From assembly GCF_028401385.1 (NCBI RefSeq), contig NZ_JAQOMR010000001.1, forward strand, positions 1,738,501-1,802,500: DNA of 64,000 nucleotides, read 5' to 3'. Each line of letters begins with the position of its first letter. Position 1 is the first letter of the stretch. Below are positions 1 through 11,464 of the stretch, one piece after another. Under the pieces are notes generated by a model. The model was not told where the DNA came from. It saw only the letters and a program-made list of their open reading frames with translations, and did no database searches. The DNA comes from Marinicella algicola. Lineage in GTDB: Bacteria; Pseudomonadota; Gammaproteobacteria; Xanthomonadales; Marinicellaceae. Position numbers and translations under genes: made by a program.

Positions 1-2068
1 TAGCCAGCTTTCTGGCCGCCGGGATATCAACCCTTGCACTATCTTCAGGCGCATTCGCTTCGGAGATGACGGTCGTGCCGGAGCAACCGGAATTCCCGGC
101 GCAAACCAAGATTACCTATGTGCCGCGTGACGCGATTGCGGAGTTTCGCTCGCTGCCGTCATATTCCGAACCGCAATGGGTAACGGAGAAATTCGTCGAC
201 GCCCGCAAGCTGCCACCGGTTGACGAACGCCTTCCCGCTGAACCGCTTGTTTTCAAAACAGGTAACATGCCGGATGGCATCGGCGTTTACGGCGGCACAC
301 TGCGTCATGTCATCGGCGGCCGGCCGGAGGGCTGGAACTATCAGGCCGGTCAGAGCACTGGCTGGGGTGGCATCGACATCGGCATGTTCGAATGCCTGAC
401 CCGCACGGCTCCGCTTTATCAGGTGGAAGCCAGCGACATGGAGCCTCTGCCGAACCTGGCCAAAAGCTGGGAATGGTCGGAAGATGGTCACACGCTGACC
501 ATGCAGCTGATTGAAGGTGCCAAATGGTCCGATGGCGTTCCGTTCACCTCTGAAGATGTGATCTTCATGTGGGAGGACAATATCGTCGACCCCAACGTCT
601 CGCCGCTCAATGGCGCCACCCGCGAACGGTTCGGCTCAAACACAACACTGACGGCGATTGACGACTACACCGTCGAATGGACCTTCGAAGAAGAGTTTCC
701 GCGACAATATCTCTTCAACATGGCCTATGGCGACTTCTGCCCCGGCCCTGCGCATATGCTGAAAACAAAGCATCCCGCCTATGCCGATACGACCTATGAT
801 GAGTATCGCAATGGCTTCCCGCCGGAATTCCTGAACTGGCCGGTCATGGGCGCCTGGGCTCCGGTGGAGTACCGCTCGGACGATATCATCGTACTGCGCC
901 GTAACCCCTATTACTGGAAGGTCGACGAGGAAGGTCACCAACTGCCCTATATCGACGAACTGCATTACAAGCTCTCGACATGGGCAGATCGTGACATCCA
1001 GACGATCGCTGGCTCCGCCGATCTCTCCAACCTCGAGCAGCCTGAAAACTTTGTTGTCGCACTGCGTCGCGCAGCAGAAGAAACGGCCCCTGCAAGGCTC
1101 GCCTTCGGTCCGCGCCTGATCGGCTACAACATGCGCATGAACCTGTCCGGCAATGGCTGGGGTGAGCCTGATGAACGGGGCGAAGCCGTGCGCGAGCTCA
1201 ATCGCAATCCCGAGTTCCGCAAGGCCGTGACCATGGCGATTGACCGGCAGGCGCTCGGCGATTCTCTGGTACGCGGTCCGTTCACCGCGATCTATCCAGG
1301 TGGGCTGAATTCGGGGACAAGCTTCTATGACCGGGATTCTACCTACTACTATCCCTATGACCCGGACGGCGCAAAGAGATCCTGGCGTCTCTCGGGCTGA
1401 AAGACACCGACGGCAACGGCTTCGTAAACTGGCCGGAAGACAAACTCGACGGTCAGGATGTCGATATCGTCCTGCTCTTGAGCTCGTCCTACAACACCGA
1501 CGTCAACCTTGCCGAAGGTGTCATCGGTCAGCTTCAGCAAGTGGGCCTGCGCGTCGTGCAGAACTCGATCGAGAACAACCAGTATGAATCTGTCCGTTAT
1601 GGCGGTGATTTCGACTGGTTCATCATGCGTAACCCGCCCGAGCTGGCATCTGTTGTTCAGGGCACCACCTCGCTGGCACCTGTCGGCCCACGCACCAGCC
1701 ATCATCATCGCGCTGGCCCCGACGGAACGGTTGACCTGATGCCATATGAAGAACAGCTCGTCGGCATCGTCAACCAGTTCATAGACACCGACGACGATGC
1801 GGAGCGTGCAGAACTGATGAACCGGTATCAGGAAGTGGCGACACAGAATGTCGATACGATTGGCCTGACTGAATTCCCCGGGGCACTGATCGTCAACAAA
1901 CGCCTCGACAATGTCGCCGCCGGTGCGCCGATCTTCATGTTTAACTGGGCTGAAGATGCCATCATTCGCGAACGCATGTTTGTGCCAACTGCTGATCAGC
2001 AGGACCTTCAGCTGTTCCCGGAAACCCTGCCCGGTGAACCGGGTGCCGACGGCCCGGTCAGCGGCTGA
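1..2068 (+). CDS. ABC importer substrate-binding protein, SBP_bac_5 (Opp/AgpA-like), 5' partial, one frame break
   Basis: Periplasmic solute receptor of an Opp-type importer, probably for alpha-galactosides because melA ends the same operon (inference). The frame is open from base 3. The visible end of a Sec signal peptide reads ...ALSSGAFA, followed by the mature start SEMTVVPEQ, so the start codon lies before the window. SBP_bac_5 landmarks are present: GGTLRHVIGG near the mature N-terminus, LAKSWEWSEDGHTLTMQL, and AVTMAIDRQAL. About 688 residues are present, a normal size for this large subgroup. The frame breaks in GCAAAGAG (1373-1376): one missing A turns AKEILASLGL into AKRSWRLSG, and the correct frame continues to the stop at 2068. 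Likely a homopolymer error. The family is certain; the substrate is not. Confidence 0.85.
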
Positions 2069-2074
2069 CGGCAT

Positions 2075-2094
2075 GGCGGCCCATCAGGGCCGCC
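2075..2094 (+). promoter_or_regulatory. Intercistronic hairpin between binding protein and permease genes
   Basis: A perfect 8-bp GC stem, GGCGGCCC and GGGCCGCC with loop ATCA, starts six bases after the binding-protein stop. There is no U-tract. In ABC operons such stems usually stabilise the upstream binding-protein mRNA or attenuate the permease genes (inference). The remaining ~160 bases to the permease start hold no gene. Confidence 0.6.
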
Positions 2095-2255
2095 GCCAAA
2101 CCTGGGGCCGGCACCCGCCATTCTCATGGGGCGCGCCGGCCCCGCCATAGAGCGCTGTGTGCACATTGACCCGCAAAACCGCTCTATAAATCGAACAGAG
2201 TGCATCGCCGGAAACCGGACCTCCGCGAAGATGCATAAATGGGATGCAGGGACCA

Positions 2256-3269
2256 ATGGCACGATTTCTCTTTAACCGGATCATGTCGGGGCTGATGCTG
2301 CTCTTCGTGCTCAGCATTGTGACTTTCGTCATCATTCAGGCTCCGCCCGGAGACTACAGCGACTATATTCGCTCCCAAGCGATCAATCAGGGCGGCGCGT
2401 CCTTTGAACAGGCCGACCAGCAGGCTCAGGCCTATCGCGAAACACATGGCCTCAACGACCCGCTTCCCGTGCAATATCTGAACTGGGTGACGGGCATCGT
2501 CTTCCATGGGGATTTCGGCCAGAGCCTTTACTACAACAAACCCGTTTCCGACGTCGTTGCCGAACGGCTGCCGCGCACGCTGGCGCTGGCGCTGACCTGC
2601 CACATACTCGCATCCATCCTCGGCATCGGTTTCGGCATTGTAGCGGCGACACGACAATATAGCTGGATCGATACGGCGCTGTCCGGGGTCGCCTTTCTCG
2701 GCATGACGGTGCCACGCTTCCTGATGGCGCTGATCATCGTCTATATCCTCGTCTTCCATTTCGACGTCAGCGAGGTGGGCAGTTTCTTCTCGCCGCAATA
2801 TGGCGGTGCGCCCTGGTCATGGGGCAAGCTCGTCAACCTCCTGCAGCATGTTTGGCCGGTCGTCGCCATCGCCACATTCGGCGGGCTCGCCTACAATATG
2901 CGGGTTATGCGCGGCAATCTGCTCGATACACTCAATATGCAGTATGTGGAGACAGCGCGCGCCAAAGGGCTTTCCGAGCGCAAGGTAATCATGCGCCATG
3001 CCGTGCCGAATGCACTGCACCCGCTCGTGGCGTATCAGGGCGTGGTCCTGCCCTACATGCTGACCGGTGAAATCGAAGTCGCGATCATTTTCGCGCTGCC
3101 AACCGTTGGCCCGGCGATTGTCGGCTCCATGCAGGTCGGTGATGTCTATGTCACGGCAACCTTCATGCTGCTGCTTTCCGCCATGCTGCTGATTGGCAAC
3201 ATCATCGCCGACCTGCTGCTTGTAGCGCTGGATCCGCGTATCAGACAGACCGGGAGAGCGACGGTATGA
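2256..3269 (+). CDS. ABC importer permease, OppB/DppB type
   Basis: First inner-membrane permease of the alpha-galactoside-type importer, 337 residues and unbroken. It begins MARFLFNRIMSGLMLLFVLS, the usual first helix of OppB proteins. The loop GDFGQSLYYNKPV and the EAA-type cytoplasmic loop (VETARAKGLSERKVIMRHAVPNAL), which contacts the ATPase, are both visible. I chose ATG 2256 because CAGGGA precedes it and the family starts there; an in-frame ATG at 2244 would add four residues. The stop overlaps the next start as ATGA at 3266-3269, so the two permeases are translationally coupled. Confidence 0.88.
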   Translation: MARFLFNRIMSGLMLLFVLSIVTFVIIQAPPGDYSDYIRSQAINQGGASFEQADQQAQAYRETHGLNDPLPVQYLNWVTGIVFHGDFGQSLYYNKPVSDVVAERLPRTLALALTCHILASILGIGFGIVAATRQYSWIDTALSGVAFLGMTVPRFLMALIIVYILVFHFDVSEVGSFFSPQYGGAPWSWGKLVNLLQHVWPVVAIATFGGLAYNMRVMRGNLLDTLNMQYVETARAKGLSERKVIMRHAVPNALHPLVAYQGVVLPYMLTGEIEVAIIFALPTVGPAIVGSMQVGDVYVTATFMLLLSAMLLIGNIIADLLLVALDPRIRQTGRATV

Positions 3270-4389
3270 CCGATAATATTCTCCAAACCGTAGATGCCGT
3301 CAAAGAGCCGGACGCGAACAAGAACGAGACCTACCTTGCTTTGGTCTGGCGTCGTCTGAAACGATCATTTTCCGGCATGATGGGACTGGTGCTGGTTTGC
3401 TTTTGCTGCTCACCGCCGTGTTCGCTGATTTTCTGTCACCGGCAGACCCGCGCGTAACCGGGCAAGCCTATCAGCCGCCGCAAACGGTAACGGTGTTCGG
3501 CAAGGATGGCGAGTTCGTATTTCCGCCGCGCGCCTACCCCCTCGGTGACACCGGCGAGCTCGACCCGATCACCTTCCAGCCTCTGGTCGGCAAGGATTAC
3601 GCCAATCCGCAGATCGTCGGTTTGTTCGTTAAGGGCGCGCCGTACAAGCTTTTAGGCTTCATTCCCGCCAACCGGCATCTCATCGGAGCAACCAATGGCA
3701 CCGTCATTCACTTCCTTGGCACAGACAAGCTTGGCCGCGATGTGCTGTCACGCATCCTCTACGGTTCACGGATTTCGCTTCTGATCGCTCTCACCGTGGT
3801 CTCGGTGGTTACTGTGGTTGGAACCTCCGTCGGCATGACCTCCGGTTATTTTGGCGGCCCGGTGGATGCCTGGATACAACGCTTTGTCGAACTGGTTCTC
3901 GCCTTTCCGCAACTGCCCTTCTATCTGGCGCTTGCATCGCTCATTCCGGTGACCGCGCCAACCAAGATCTTTCTGGGGTTCGTCATCGCCGTGATGTCGG
4001 CGCTTGGCTGGGCGCAGATGTCGCGCGAAGTGCGTGGCAAGACCCTGGGACTGGTGCGGATGGATTATGTACGCGCGGCCATTGCCGTCGGCGCGACCGA
4101 CAAGCGCATCATCTTTCGCCACATCCTGCCGAATGTGATGAGCCACGTGATCGTTGCGGTGACGCTCGCCATTCCAACGGTCGTGCTGCTCGAAGCCTTC
4201 CTCGGGTTCCTCGGTTTTGCGGTCAAGCCGCCGATGATTTCGTGGGGCCTGATGCTGCGCGACACCTCCAATTATGCGGTGATCGGTGCCTATCCGTGGC
4301 TGCTATCACCCGTCGCCTTCGTGCTTCTGACCGTTTTTGCCTTCAATGCCTTTGGCGACGGTCTGCGCGATGCCATCGACCCCTATTGA
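3266..4389 (+). CDS. ABC importer permease, OppC/DppC type, one frame break
   Basis: Second inner-membrane permease, about 374 residues after correction. The ATG overlaps the stop of the preceding permease. The N-terminal helix is split: the first frame reads MMGLVLVCFCC and the second LLLLTAVFADFLSPADPR. One missing T in GGTTTGC (3396-3398) restores MMGLVLVLLLLLTAVF. Family marks downstream are LGTDKLGRDVLSRILYG and the EAA loop VRAAIAVGATDKRIIFRHILPN. A long periplasmic insert (roughly residues 60-120) between helix 1 and the LGTD motif is typical of this sugar-related Opp subgroup. It ends ...GDGLRDAIDPY. Confidence 0.86.
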
Positions 4390-4405
4390 TCAGGAGACGC
4401 TTTCA

Positions 4406-6075
4406 ATGACTGACGAACTCAGACATGACACTGCGCCTTCCGAAAGGCGCGACTGGCAGGAAAACAAGGGTCAACCGATCATTGACGCCCGCAATGTTGC
4501 CGTCGATATCGCTGTCGAAGACGGCACGGTGAACGCGGTGCGCAACGTTTCCTTCCAGCTTTATCGCGGTGAGACAATCGCCATTGTCGGAGAATCCGGT
4601 TCCGGAAAATCCGTCACAGCCCGCACGGTCATGGGCCTGCTGCCCAAACGCGCGACCGTTGGCAAGGGCGCAACAATCACCTATGACGGCGAGGATGTTC
4701 TCAAATTCTCCGACAAGCGGCGGCGGCTGATGCGCGGTTCGCGGATTTCGATGATCTTTCAGGAGCCGATGAGCTCGCTGAACCCGATCTACACTATTGG
4801 TTCGCAGATCATCGAAGCTATCCAGACCCATCGCCGGGTCAGCAAAAACAGGCGGAACAGGAGACGCTGGAGCTTCTCAGGCAGGTTCAGATTCCAGAAC
4901 CCGAAGCGCGCCTTAAACAATATCCGCACCAGCTCTCCGGTGGCCAGCGCCAACGTGTGATGATCGCCATGGCGCTGGCCAACAAGCCAGATGTGCTGAT
5001 CGCAGACGAGCCGACGACAGCTCTGGATGTTACCGTTCAGGCGCAGATCCTCGGGTTGATCCGGAAGCTGCAGCTCGACCTTGGCATGGCAGTCATCCTG
5101 ATCACCCACGATTTGACCGTGGTGCGCCATTTCTCAGACTATGTTTACGTGATGAGCGAAGGCGTGGTGCGTGAGCACAACAAAACGCAGCCACTCTTCG
5201 CAGACCCGCAACACACCTATACCAGAAAACTTCTCGCCTCCGAACCGAGTGGCGAAGCCAACCCGTTGCCGGAAGGGGGCGAGACTATTCTCGAGGGCCG
5301 TGATGTGCGGGTGGCATTCACGCTCAAGACCGGCACATTCTTCAATTCGAGCTACAGCCAGCTTGTAGCGGTGAACGACCTGTCGATAACGCTGAAGAAG
5401 CAGGAAACCCTCGGGCTTGTCGGCGAGAGCGGTTCGGGTAAGACCACATTCGGCCAGGCGCTGATGCGGCTGATCCATGCCGATGGCGGGACCGTGCTTT
5501 TCGACGACAAGCATATCGAGGGGTTGACCCGCGAGCAGATCAGGCCATTGCGTTCGCGTATGCAGGTAGTGTTCCAGGACCCGTTTTCGTCTCTCAATCC
5601 ACGCATGACGATTGGCCAGATTATTGAGGAAGGGCTGATCGTCAACGGCATCGGATCATCCGGCAAGGACCGCGACGGGCGGGTGCGCGATGCACTGGTG
5701 AGTTCCGGTTTGCCGGGGTCCATCACCCATCGGTTTCCGCACGAGTTTTCCGGCGGTCAGCGCCAGCGCATCGCCATTGCCCGGGCCGTGGCGCTAGAAC
5801 CGGAATTCATTCTTCTCGACGAGCCGACGTCCGCGCTCGATCTTTCGGTTCAGGCTCAAATCATCGAACTGTTGCGCACACTGCAGCGTGAACGGGGCTT
5901 GAGCTATCTGTTTATCTCACATGATCTGAAGGTCGTTCGGGCACTTTGCCACCGTGTCTGCGTCATGCAGCACGGCACGATCGTCGAACAAGGGCCAGTG
6001 CGCGATGTGCTGGAAAACCCGCAAACAGAATACACGAAGCGGCTCGTCAAGGCCGCCTTCGAAGTTGCCGCATAA
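4406..6075 (+). CDS. Double ATP-binding protein (OppD-OppF fusion) of the ABC importer, one frame break
   Basis: Two ABC ATPase domains in one polypeptide of about 556 residues, energising the two permeases. The first domain has Walker [28 protein letters not shown] and DEPTTALD. The second has [27 protein letters not shown] and [11 protein letters not shown] 4406 follows AGGAG at good spacing. The frame breaks in the A5 run at 4844-4848; one more A restores [38 protein letters not shown] (given in two parts here: [16 protein letters not shown], then RQVQIPEP...). Without this correction the first domain loses its signature motif. Closely followed by melA. Confidence 0.87.
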
Positions 6076-6090
6076 TCCAGGAATTAACAT

Positions 6091-7463
6091 ATGACCAGAC
6101 AACCCAAAATCACCTTCATTGGCGCCGGCTCCACGGTCTTCATGAAAAACATCATTGGCGATGCATTGCAGCGCCCGGCACTGAAAGATGCGTCCATCGC
6201 CCTGATGGATCTTAATCACGAGCGCCTGGCAGAAAGCGAGATCGTCGCCAGCAAACTTGCCAAGACGCTTGGCTCCAAGGCGCGGATATCCACCCATACA
6301 AACCAGCGAGAAGCGCTGGATGGCGCGGATTTTGTCGTCGTCGCCTTCCAGATCGGCGGTTATGAGCCCTGCACTGTCACCGATTTCGAAGTGCCGAAGA
6401 AATACGGCCTGCGCCAGACCATTGCCGACACGCTCGGTGTTGGCGGCATCATGCGCGGGCTTCGCACCGTCCCGCATCTCTGGTCGATCTGCGCAGACAT
6501 GATGGAGGTCTGCCCTGAGGCCATCATGCTGCAATATGTGAACCCGATGGCGATCAACACCTGGGCCATTGCCGAGAAATATCCGAAGATCAAGCAGGTC
6601 GGGTTGTGTCACTCGGTACAGGGAACGGCCGGCGAACTGGCCCGCGATCTGGATATTCCCTACGCAGAAATCCGCTACCGCTCTGCCGGCATCAATCACA
6701 TGGCGTTCTTCCTGAAGTTCGAGCACCGACAGGCAGATGGTAGCTACCGTAACCTCTACCCGGAGCTTGTGCGCGGTTACAGAGAGGGCAGCTTTCCCAA
6801 ACCGTCTGACTGGAACCCGCGCTGCCCCAACAAGGTGCGCTATGAAATGCTGACCCGGCTCGGCTATTTCGTCACCGAAAGCTCTGAGCATTTTGCCGAA
6901 TACACGCCCTATTTCATCAAGGAAGGCCGTGAAGATCTGATCGAGAAATTCGAATCCCGCTGGACGAATACCCGGTTCGCTGCGTCGAACAGATCGCCAA
7001 ATGGAAGAGCCAGGCAGAGTTGTACAAGAACGCCGATGAAATCAGGGTTGAGCAGAGCAAGGAATATGCCTCCTCGATCATGAATTCGGTCTGGACCGGA
7101 GAGCCTTCCGTCATCTACGGCAATGTCCGCAACAATGGCTGCATCACATCGCTACCCGACAATTGCGCGGCGGAAGTGCCATGCCTGGTCGATGCCTCGG
7201 GCATTCAGCCAACGTTTATCGGCGACCTGCCTCCGCAGTTGACCGCGCTCATCCGCACCAATGTCAACGTTCAGGAGCTGACCGTTGCAGCGCTTGTCAA
7301 TGAGAACCGTGAGCACCTCTATCATGCCGCAATGATGGACCCGCACACAGCCGCCGAGCTCGACCTAGACCAGATATGGTCGCTCGTTGATGATCTGCTG
7401 ATTGCGCATCATGACTGGATCCCGGAATGGGCCCGGATTGCGCAGCAGGCGCGCTCAGCCTGA
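6091..7463 (+). CDS. melA: Alpha-galactosidase, GH4 (NAD- and Mn-dependent), one frame break
   Basis: Cytoplasmic hydrolysis of imported alpha-galactosides such as melibiose or raffinose. It closely matches E. coli MelA: ITFIGAGSTVFMKNIIGDAL (NAD-binding glycine-rich start), VVVAFQIGGYEPCTVTDFEV, GLCHSVQGTAGELARDL (the Cys/His metal site), GINHMAFFL, and the C-terminal YHAAMMDPHTAAELDLDQIW. Corrected length is 457 residues; the E. coli enzyme is 451. The break lies at TTCGAATCC (6948-6951). One missing G restores EKFGIPLDEYPVRCVEQIAKW. The ATG lies 15 bases after the ATPase stop, so it is the last gene of the operon. Confidence 0.93.
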
Positions 7464-7956
7464 ATACCCCATCGAGAACAGCGATGACCAATTCCTGCCT
7501 GTGCAAGGAAGCCATCGCCCGTTCCACTGACTGTTCACTCGAAGCGACCCGGAACACCAGCGGCATCTTGCCGCCGGTCTCCGGATCCGCCCCGAGTGAA
7601 CAATTGATGCATGCCCTCGCCTGCCTATCTGGTTCCACGCCAACATCGACGGGTGTTTTGCAGGGCCTACCGGCAGAAAAACTTGATCGCATTGCCCCTT
7701 CGGGTCACGCTATCCATATTTTCACGGTTTCGTCGCCAAATTTTCCGCCGTTCTGATAGCGCCTTGCAAGCTTCACCAGTGTCCTGGCTGGACGGAAGAT
7801 GTCCCCGAAGTTGTTTGTCCATGGAGCCGGCGTGGATGATGTCCTGCGTGGCAGACAACAGATCATCCCTGAAACGCTGTCATTTCGCGGGCTGAAGCAT
7901 TGGTGCGCGTTGTCATTGCGACGAAGTGCTGACAGTTCCTCACCGGATGCGTTTTG
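7464..7956. other. Convergent intergenic region without a recognisable gene
   Basis: This lies between the ends of the melA operon (plus) and the carnitine operon (minus). Several overlapping open frames occur on both strands, but none has a ribosome site or a recognisable domain. Transcription from both sides must end here. I see no clear U-tailed hairpin. Confidence 0.5.
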
Positions 7957-8949
7957 TCAGTGGGTGTCGACTGCCAGAACAACCGAGCCACGGACCTTGC
8001 CGTCTTCGATCTCGCGATGAGCAACCGCGCAGTCAGACAACGGCATCAGACGGGCTATTCGGTGCTGCAGGCGTCCCATTTCGAGAGCATCCTGAATATC
8101 GGAAATCGCATGCGCCTTGGCCTCCTCCGGCATGGCGTAAACGATCACCATACGGATGGTGAGATCGAGATACATCATCTTCAGGAACGGCAGCTGCGGC
8201 TCCTTCTCGACCGTCGAGGAATAGGTCGCGATGACACCGTTTGCTGCGATCACCTTCAGCACATTTTCCAGATTGGCACCAAACTCGACGTCAATGACAC
8301 GATTGATCTTCTCACCGCTGGTAGCTCGAAGAAGCGCTTCCGGCCAGTTGTGGTCGCGATGATTAACGACGATTTCGGCGCCCGCATTGCGGCAGGCATC
8401 GGCATCGGCGTCATTGCTGGCCGTCGCAATAACCCGTGCGCCCGCAAGCGCCGCCCACTGAATCGCATAAAAGCCGACGCGCCCCGCACCGCCGGTGACC
8501 AGAACCCTCTGGCCTTTGACTGAGCCATCGGCAAAGACGCAGCGATGCGCAGTCATGACGGGAATGCCGAGACAGGCTCCGACCTCGAAACTTGCAGCTT
8601 CGGGCAGGCACGGCGCGTGCGCCGATGGCAGCGCTACATAGTTCGCAGCCGTACCGAAACGGCGGCCGTATTGCGCGTTGAATACAAAGACGCGCTCGCC
8701 GATACGCGTGTCGGATATGTTCTCGCCAACGGCTTCAATCACGCCCGCGCCGTCACTGTGGGGAACCACATAGCCACCATCAAGGAGGTCTGGAAATGAA
8801 CCCAAGCGCTTCTTTGTATCGGAGGGATTCACCGCGCTGGTATGAAGCTTAACCAGCACCTCATCGGGACCGGCAACGGGTTTTTCGACTGTCTCGTAAA
8901 TCAGAACATCGGCGGCAGGGCCGAATTTATCAAACCGTACTGCATACAT
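7957..8949 (-). CDS. NADPH:quinone reductase-like zinc-independent alcohol dehydrogenase (MDR superfamily)
   Basis: A 330-residue medium-chain reductase of the zeta-crystallin/quinone oxidoreductase type. Visible features are the N-terminal GroES-like domain (MYAVRFDKFGPAADVL; VKLHTSAVNPSDTKKR), the nucleotide-binding turn VLVTGGAGRVGFYAIQWA, and no structural-zinc cysteine cluster. The start at 8949 follows AGGAG with seven-base spacing, which is better than the upstream in-frame GTG/ATG codons. It is the last gene of the carnitine-linked operon, ten bases after the SDR gene. Its substrate is not evident. A carbonyl or enoyl reduction alongside the SDR is possible (inference). Confidence 0.85.
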   Translation of the reverse strand: MYAVRFDKFGPAADVLIYETVEKPVAGPDEVLVKLHTSAVNPSDTKKRLGSFPDLLDGGYVVPHSDGAGVIEAVGENISDTRIGERVFVFNAQYGRRFGTAANYVALPSAHAPCLPEAASFEVGACLGIPVMTAHRCVFADGSVKGQRVLVTGGAGRVGFYAIQWAALAGARVIATASNDADADACRNAGAEIVVNHRDHNWPEALLRATSGEKINRVIDVEFGANLENVLKVIAANGVIATYSSTVEKEPQLPFLKMMYLDLTIRMVIVYAMPEEAKAHAISDIQDALEMGRLQHRIARLMPLSDCAVAHREIEDGKVRGSVVLAVDTH

Positions 8950-8959
8950 CGGACGTCTC

Positions 8960-9786
8960 CTAAACGGGGATGGACAGACTTTCAGTGTGACCGTCGACGG
9001 CAATCACCTGACCCGAAACCATGCCGGCGTCATCTGTCGAAAGGAAGACACACATGCGGGCAATGTCATCGGCACTGACGAATTTTCGCATCGAAACCTG
9101 TGCCTCGTAAAGGCGGCGCACATCCGCTGCCTCCATGCCCCGGTTCATGGCATCGCGCTCGATCACGCCATCGATGCGCGGACCTTCAACCGAGCCAGGG
9201 CAGATCGCATTGACGCGGATACCAAAGGGACCAAGCTCCATGGCCAGCGTCTTTGTCAGTCCGACAATCGCCCATTTCGAGGCAGCATAGGATGTACGGT
9301 TCGGATAGCCAAAAGAGCCGCTGTCGAGGCGATGTTGATGATCGAGCCCCTGCCCCTCGACTTCATCACCGGGACGGCTTTCGTCAGAAAATAGAATGCG
9401 CCATTGACATTGACATCCATGGTACGGCGAAAGTCTTCGGGATCAGTGTTCTCGACCGCTGCGTTCATGCCGGAAATGCCAGCATTGTTAACGAGCACGT
9501 CAAGCCGGCCACCGGTTTGAGCCAGAATATCCGCCATCACGGCAGCAACTGCCGCCTCATCCGCCACATCGCAAACCAGCGCTGAAGCCTCGGGCATCTC
9601 CGCACGAAAGGCCTCAAGCGCCTTCGGGTCGGCATCGCAGATGAAGATGCGAAAACCCGCATCGTTCAAATGCCGCGCGATGGCCTTGCCTATCCCCGAC
9701 CCGGCGCCCGTAACGAGCGCTGAAGGGCGTGTGTTGTCATTTACCGTTTCGGGCAATGTCGGATCCTTGTTGTATTCAGTTTTCAT
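8960..9786 (-). CDS. Short-chain dehydrogenase/reductase (SDR), one frame break
   Basis: NAD(P)-dependent oxidoreductase of about 275 residues. Visible motifs are cofactor loop TGAGSGIGKAIA, CDVADE, NNAG, INIAST with the catalytic serine, and, after correction, SYAASKWA with the YxxxK pair. It ends with the classical SGQVIAVDGHTESLSIPV. The frame is lost at AAAA 9312-9315 (plus strand); one more base restores AALFGYPNRTSYAASKWAIV. Its place in the carnitine operon suggests oxidation of a hydroxy acid such as D-carnitine or 3-hydroxybutyrate. That is inference, since SDR sequence alone does not fix the substrate. Confidence 0.85.
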
Positions 9787-9808
9787 CGTCACGCCGAGAT
9801 GACGCCGA

Positions 9809-11464
9809 TCAGGCTCCTTCGGGAACCGCAGATGCCGGCAGGTGCTCTTCCAGCAGCGTCAGCGTATCTTCCAGCCACCCGAGTCGCATTTCGGGCACGG
9901 ATCGCATCAGAAGTTCGGTGTAGTCGTCAAATGGCGGCGACAGCACTTCCTGCTTGCCGCCGTAACGCACCACTTCGCCTCGATACATCACCGCGATCGT
10001 GTCGGCGACTTCACGCACGGCAGCAATATCGTGAGTGATGAAGAGGTATGTCACGCCCTCCTTGAGCTGCAGGTCACGCAGAAGCTTCAAAATGCCCTTT
10101 GCCACCAGCGGATCGAGCGCGCTCGTCACCTCGTCACAAATGATCAACTTCGGTTCCGCCGCCAGCGCCCTTGCAATGCAGACCCGCTGTTTCTGGCCTC
10201 CGGATAACTCGGCCGGATAGCGATCGATAAACTCCTCGCCCAGCTCGATACGGTCGAGAAGTTTAATCACGCGCTCGCGCTTTTCTTTGCTCTTCAGGCC
10301 GAAATAGAACTCAAGCGGACGACCGATGATGGTTCCCACGGTCTGGCGCGGGTTCATCGCCACGTCGGCCATCTGATAGATCATCTGCAGTTCCTGCAGT
10401 TCCTGCTTGGACCGCCCCTTGAGTGCGGATGACAGCACCGCGCCGTCAAATTCCACCGCGCCGGTATGCGGTGGCAGCAGCCCGGTCAGAACGCGAGCGA
10501 GTGTCGATTTGCCCGAGCCGCTCTCGCCGACGATGGCAAGCGTCGTGCCCGGCTGGACGTCCATGTTGATGTTTTTGAGCACGTCGAAATCGAGTCCGCG
10601 ATAGCGCGCCGAGATCCCTCTCAGCGTCAGCACCGGCTTTTCATCCGGATCGCGCTCGCGGCGCTCAACATTGATGGCGGCAACCAGGTCCTGGGTATAC
10701 TCTTCCTGCGGATTGTTGATGATCTGGTCGCAGGTGCCGTATTCGACCGTCTCACCGCCCCGCAGCACCATGATATTATCGGCAATCTGGGCGACGACGG
10801 CCAGATCATGGGTGATGTATAGAGCGGCCACGTCAAAGTCGCGGATCGCCTTCTTGATGGCGGCCAGAACGCCAAGCTGGGTGGTGACGTCGAGCGCCGT
10901 CGTCGGCTCGTCGAAGACAACAAGGTCCGGTTTCGGACAGAGCGCCATAGCCGTCATGGCGCGCTGAAGCTGTCCGCCGGAGACCTGATGCGGAAAGCGG
11001 TCTCCGAAAGTCTCGGGGTCCGGCAGGCCAAGCCGGGTGAAAAGCTCGATTGCACGGGCTTTGGCTTCCGCGCGGGTCATGCGCTTGTGCTTGAGGGTGG
11101 ATTCGACCACCTGATCCATCAGCTTGCGCGCCGGATTGAAAGCGGCAGCGGCAGACTGGGCCACATAGGTCACTTCCGCCCCACGCGTGGAACGCAGCAC
11201 CTTGCCCGGTGCCCGCCGCATTTCCCGGCCGTTGAGGCGGATGGAGCCGCCGGTGAGCCGCACACCGCCGCGACCGTAGCCCATGGCGGACAGCCCGATG
11301 GTGGATTTACCCGCCCCGGATTCACCGATAAGCCCAAGAACCTTGCCTTTTTCGAGCGTCAGCGAAACACCGTTCACAATGGTGATCTTCTGTGGCTTTT
11401 CGCCCGGCGGATAGCTTGTCGCTTCGATCTTCAGGTCTTCGATTACAAGAAGGGGCTCAGCCAT
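9809..11464 (-). CDS. Double ATP-binding protein (DppD-DppF fusion) of ABC importer
   Basis: Unbroken 551-residue protein with two ABC domains. The first has GESGAGKS, VSGGQLQRAM and DEPTTALD. The second has [28 protein letters not shown] and DEVTSALD. It begins MAEPLLVIEDLKIE at 11464, preceded by AAAGGAGG. The longer frame upstream of this ATG overlaps the permease and is not used. The start overlaps the permease stop by eight bases. It powers the importer encoded at 11457-14840, in the operon that starts with cdhC. Confidence 0.9.
   Translation of the reverse strand: MAEPLLVIEDLKIEATSYPPGEKPQKITIVNGVSLTLEKGKVLGLIGESGAGKSTIGLSAMGYGRGGVRLTGGSIRLNGREMRRAPGKVLRSTRGAEVTYVAQSAAAAFNPARKLMDQVVESTLKHKRMTRAEAKARAIELFTRLGLPDPETFGDRFPHQVSGGQLQRAMTAMALCPKPDLVVFDEPTTALDVTTQLGVLAAIKKAIRDFDVAALYITHDLAVVAQIADNIMVLRGGETVEYGTCDQIINNPQEEYTQDLVAAINVERRERDPDEKPVLTLRGISARYRGLDFDVLKNINMDVQPGTTLAIVGESGSGKSTLARVLTGLLPPHTGAVEFDGAVLSSALKGRSKQELQELQMIYQMADVAMNPRQTVGTIIGRPLEFYFGLKSKEKRERVIKLLDRIELGEEFIDRYPAELSGGQKQRVCIARALAAEPKLIICDEVTSALDPLVAKGILKLLRDLQLKEGVTYLFITHDIAAVREVADTIAVMYRGEVVRYGGKQEVLSPPFDDYTELLMRSVPEMRLGWLEDTLTLLEEHLPASAVPEGA

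Noticed and set aside
7297..7692. Minus-strand 131-codon frame overlapping the melA end
   Set aside because: It overlaps the conserved MelA C-terminus and shows no domain or start signal.
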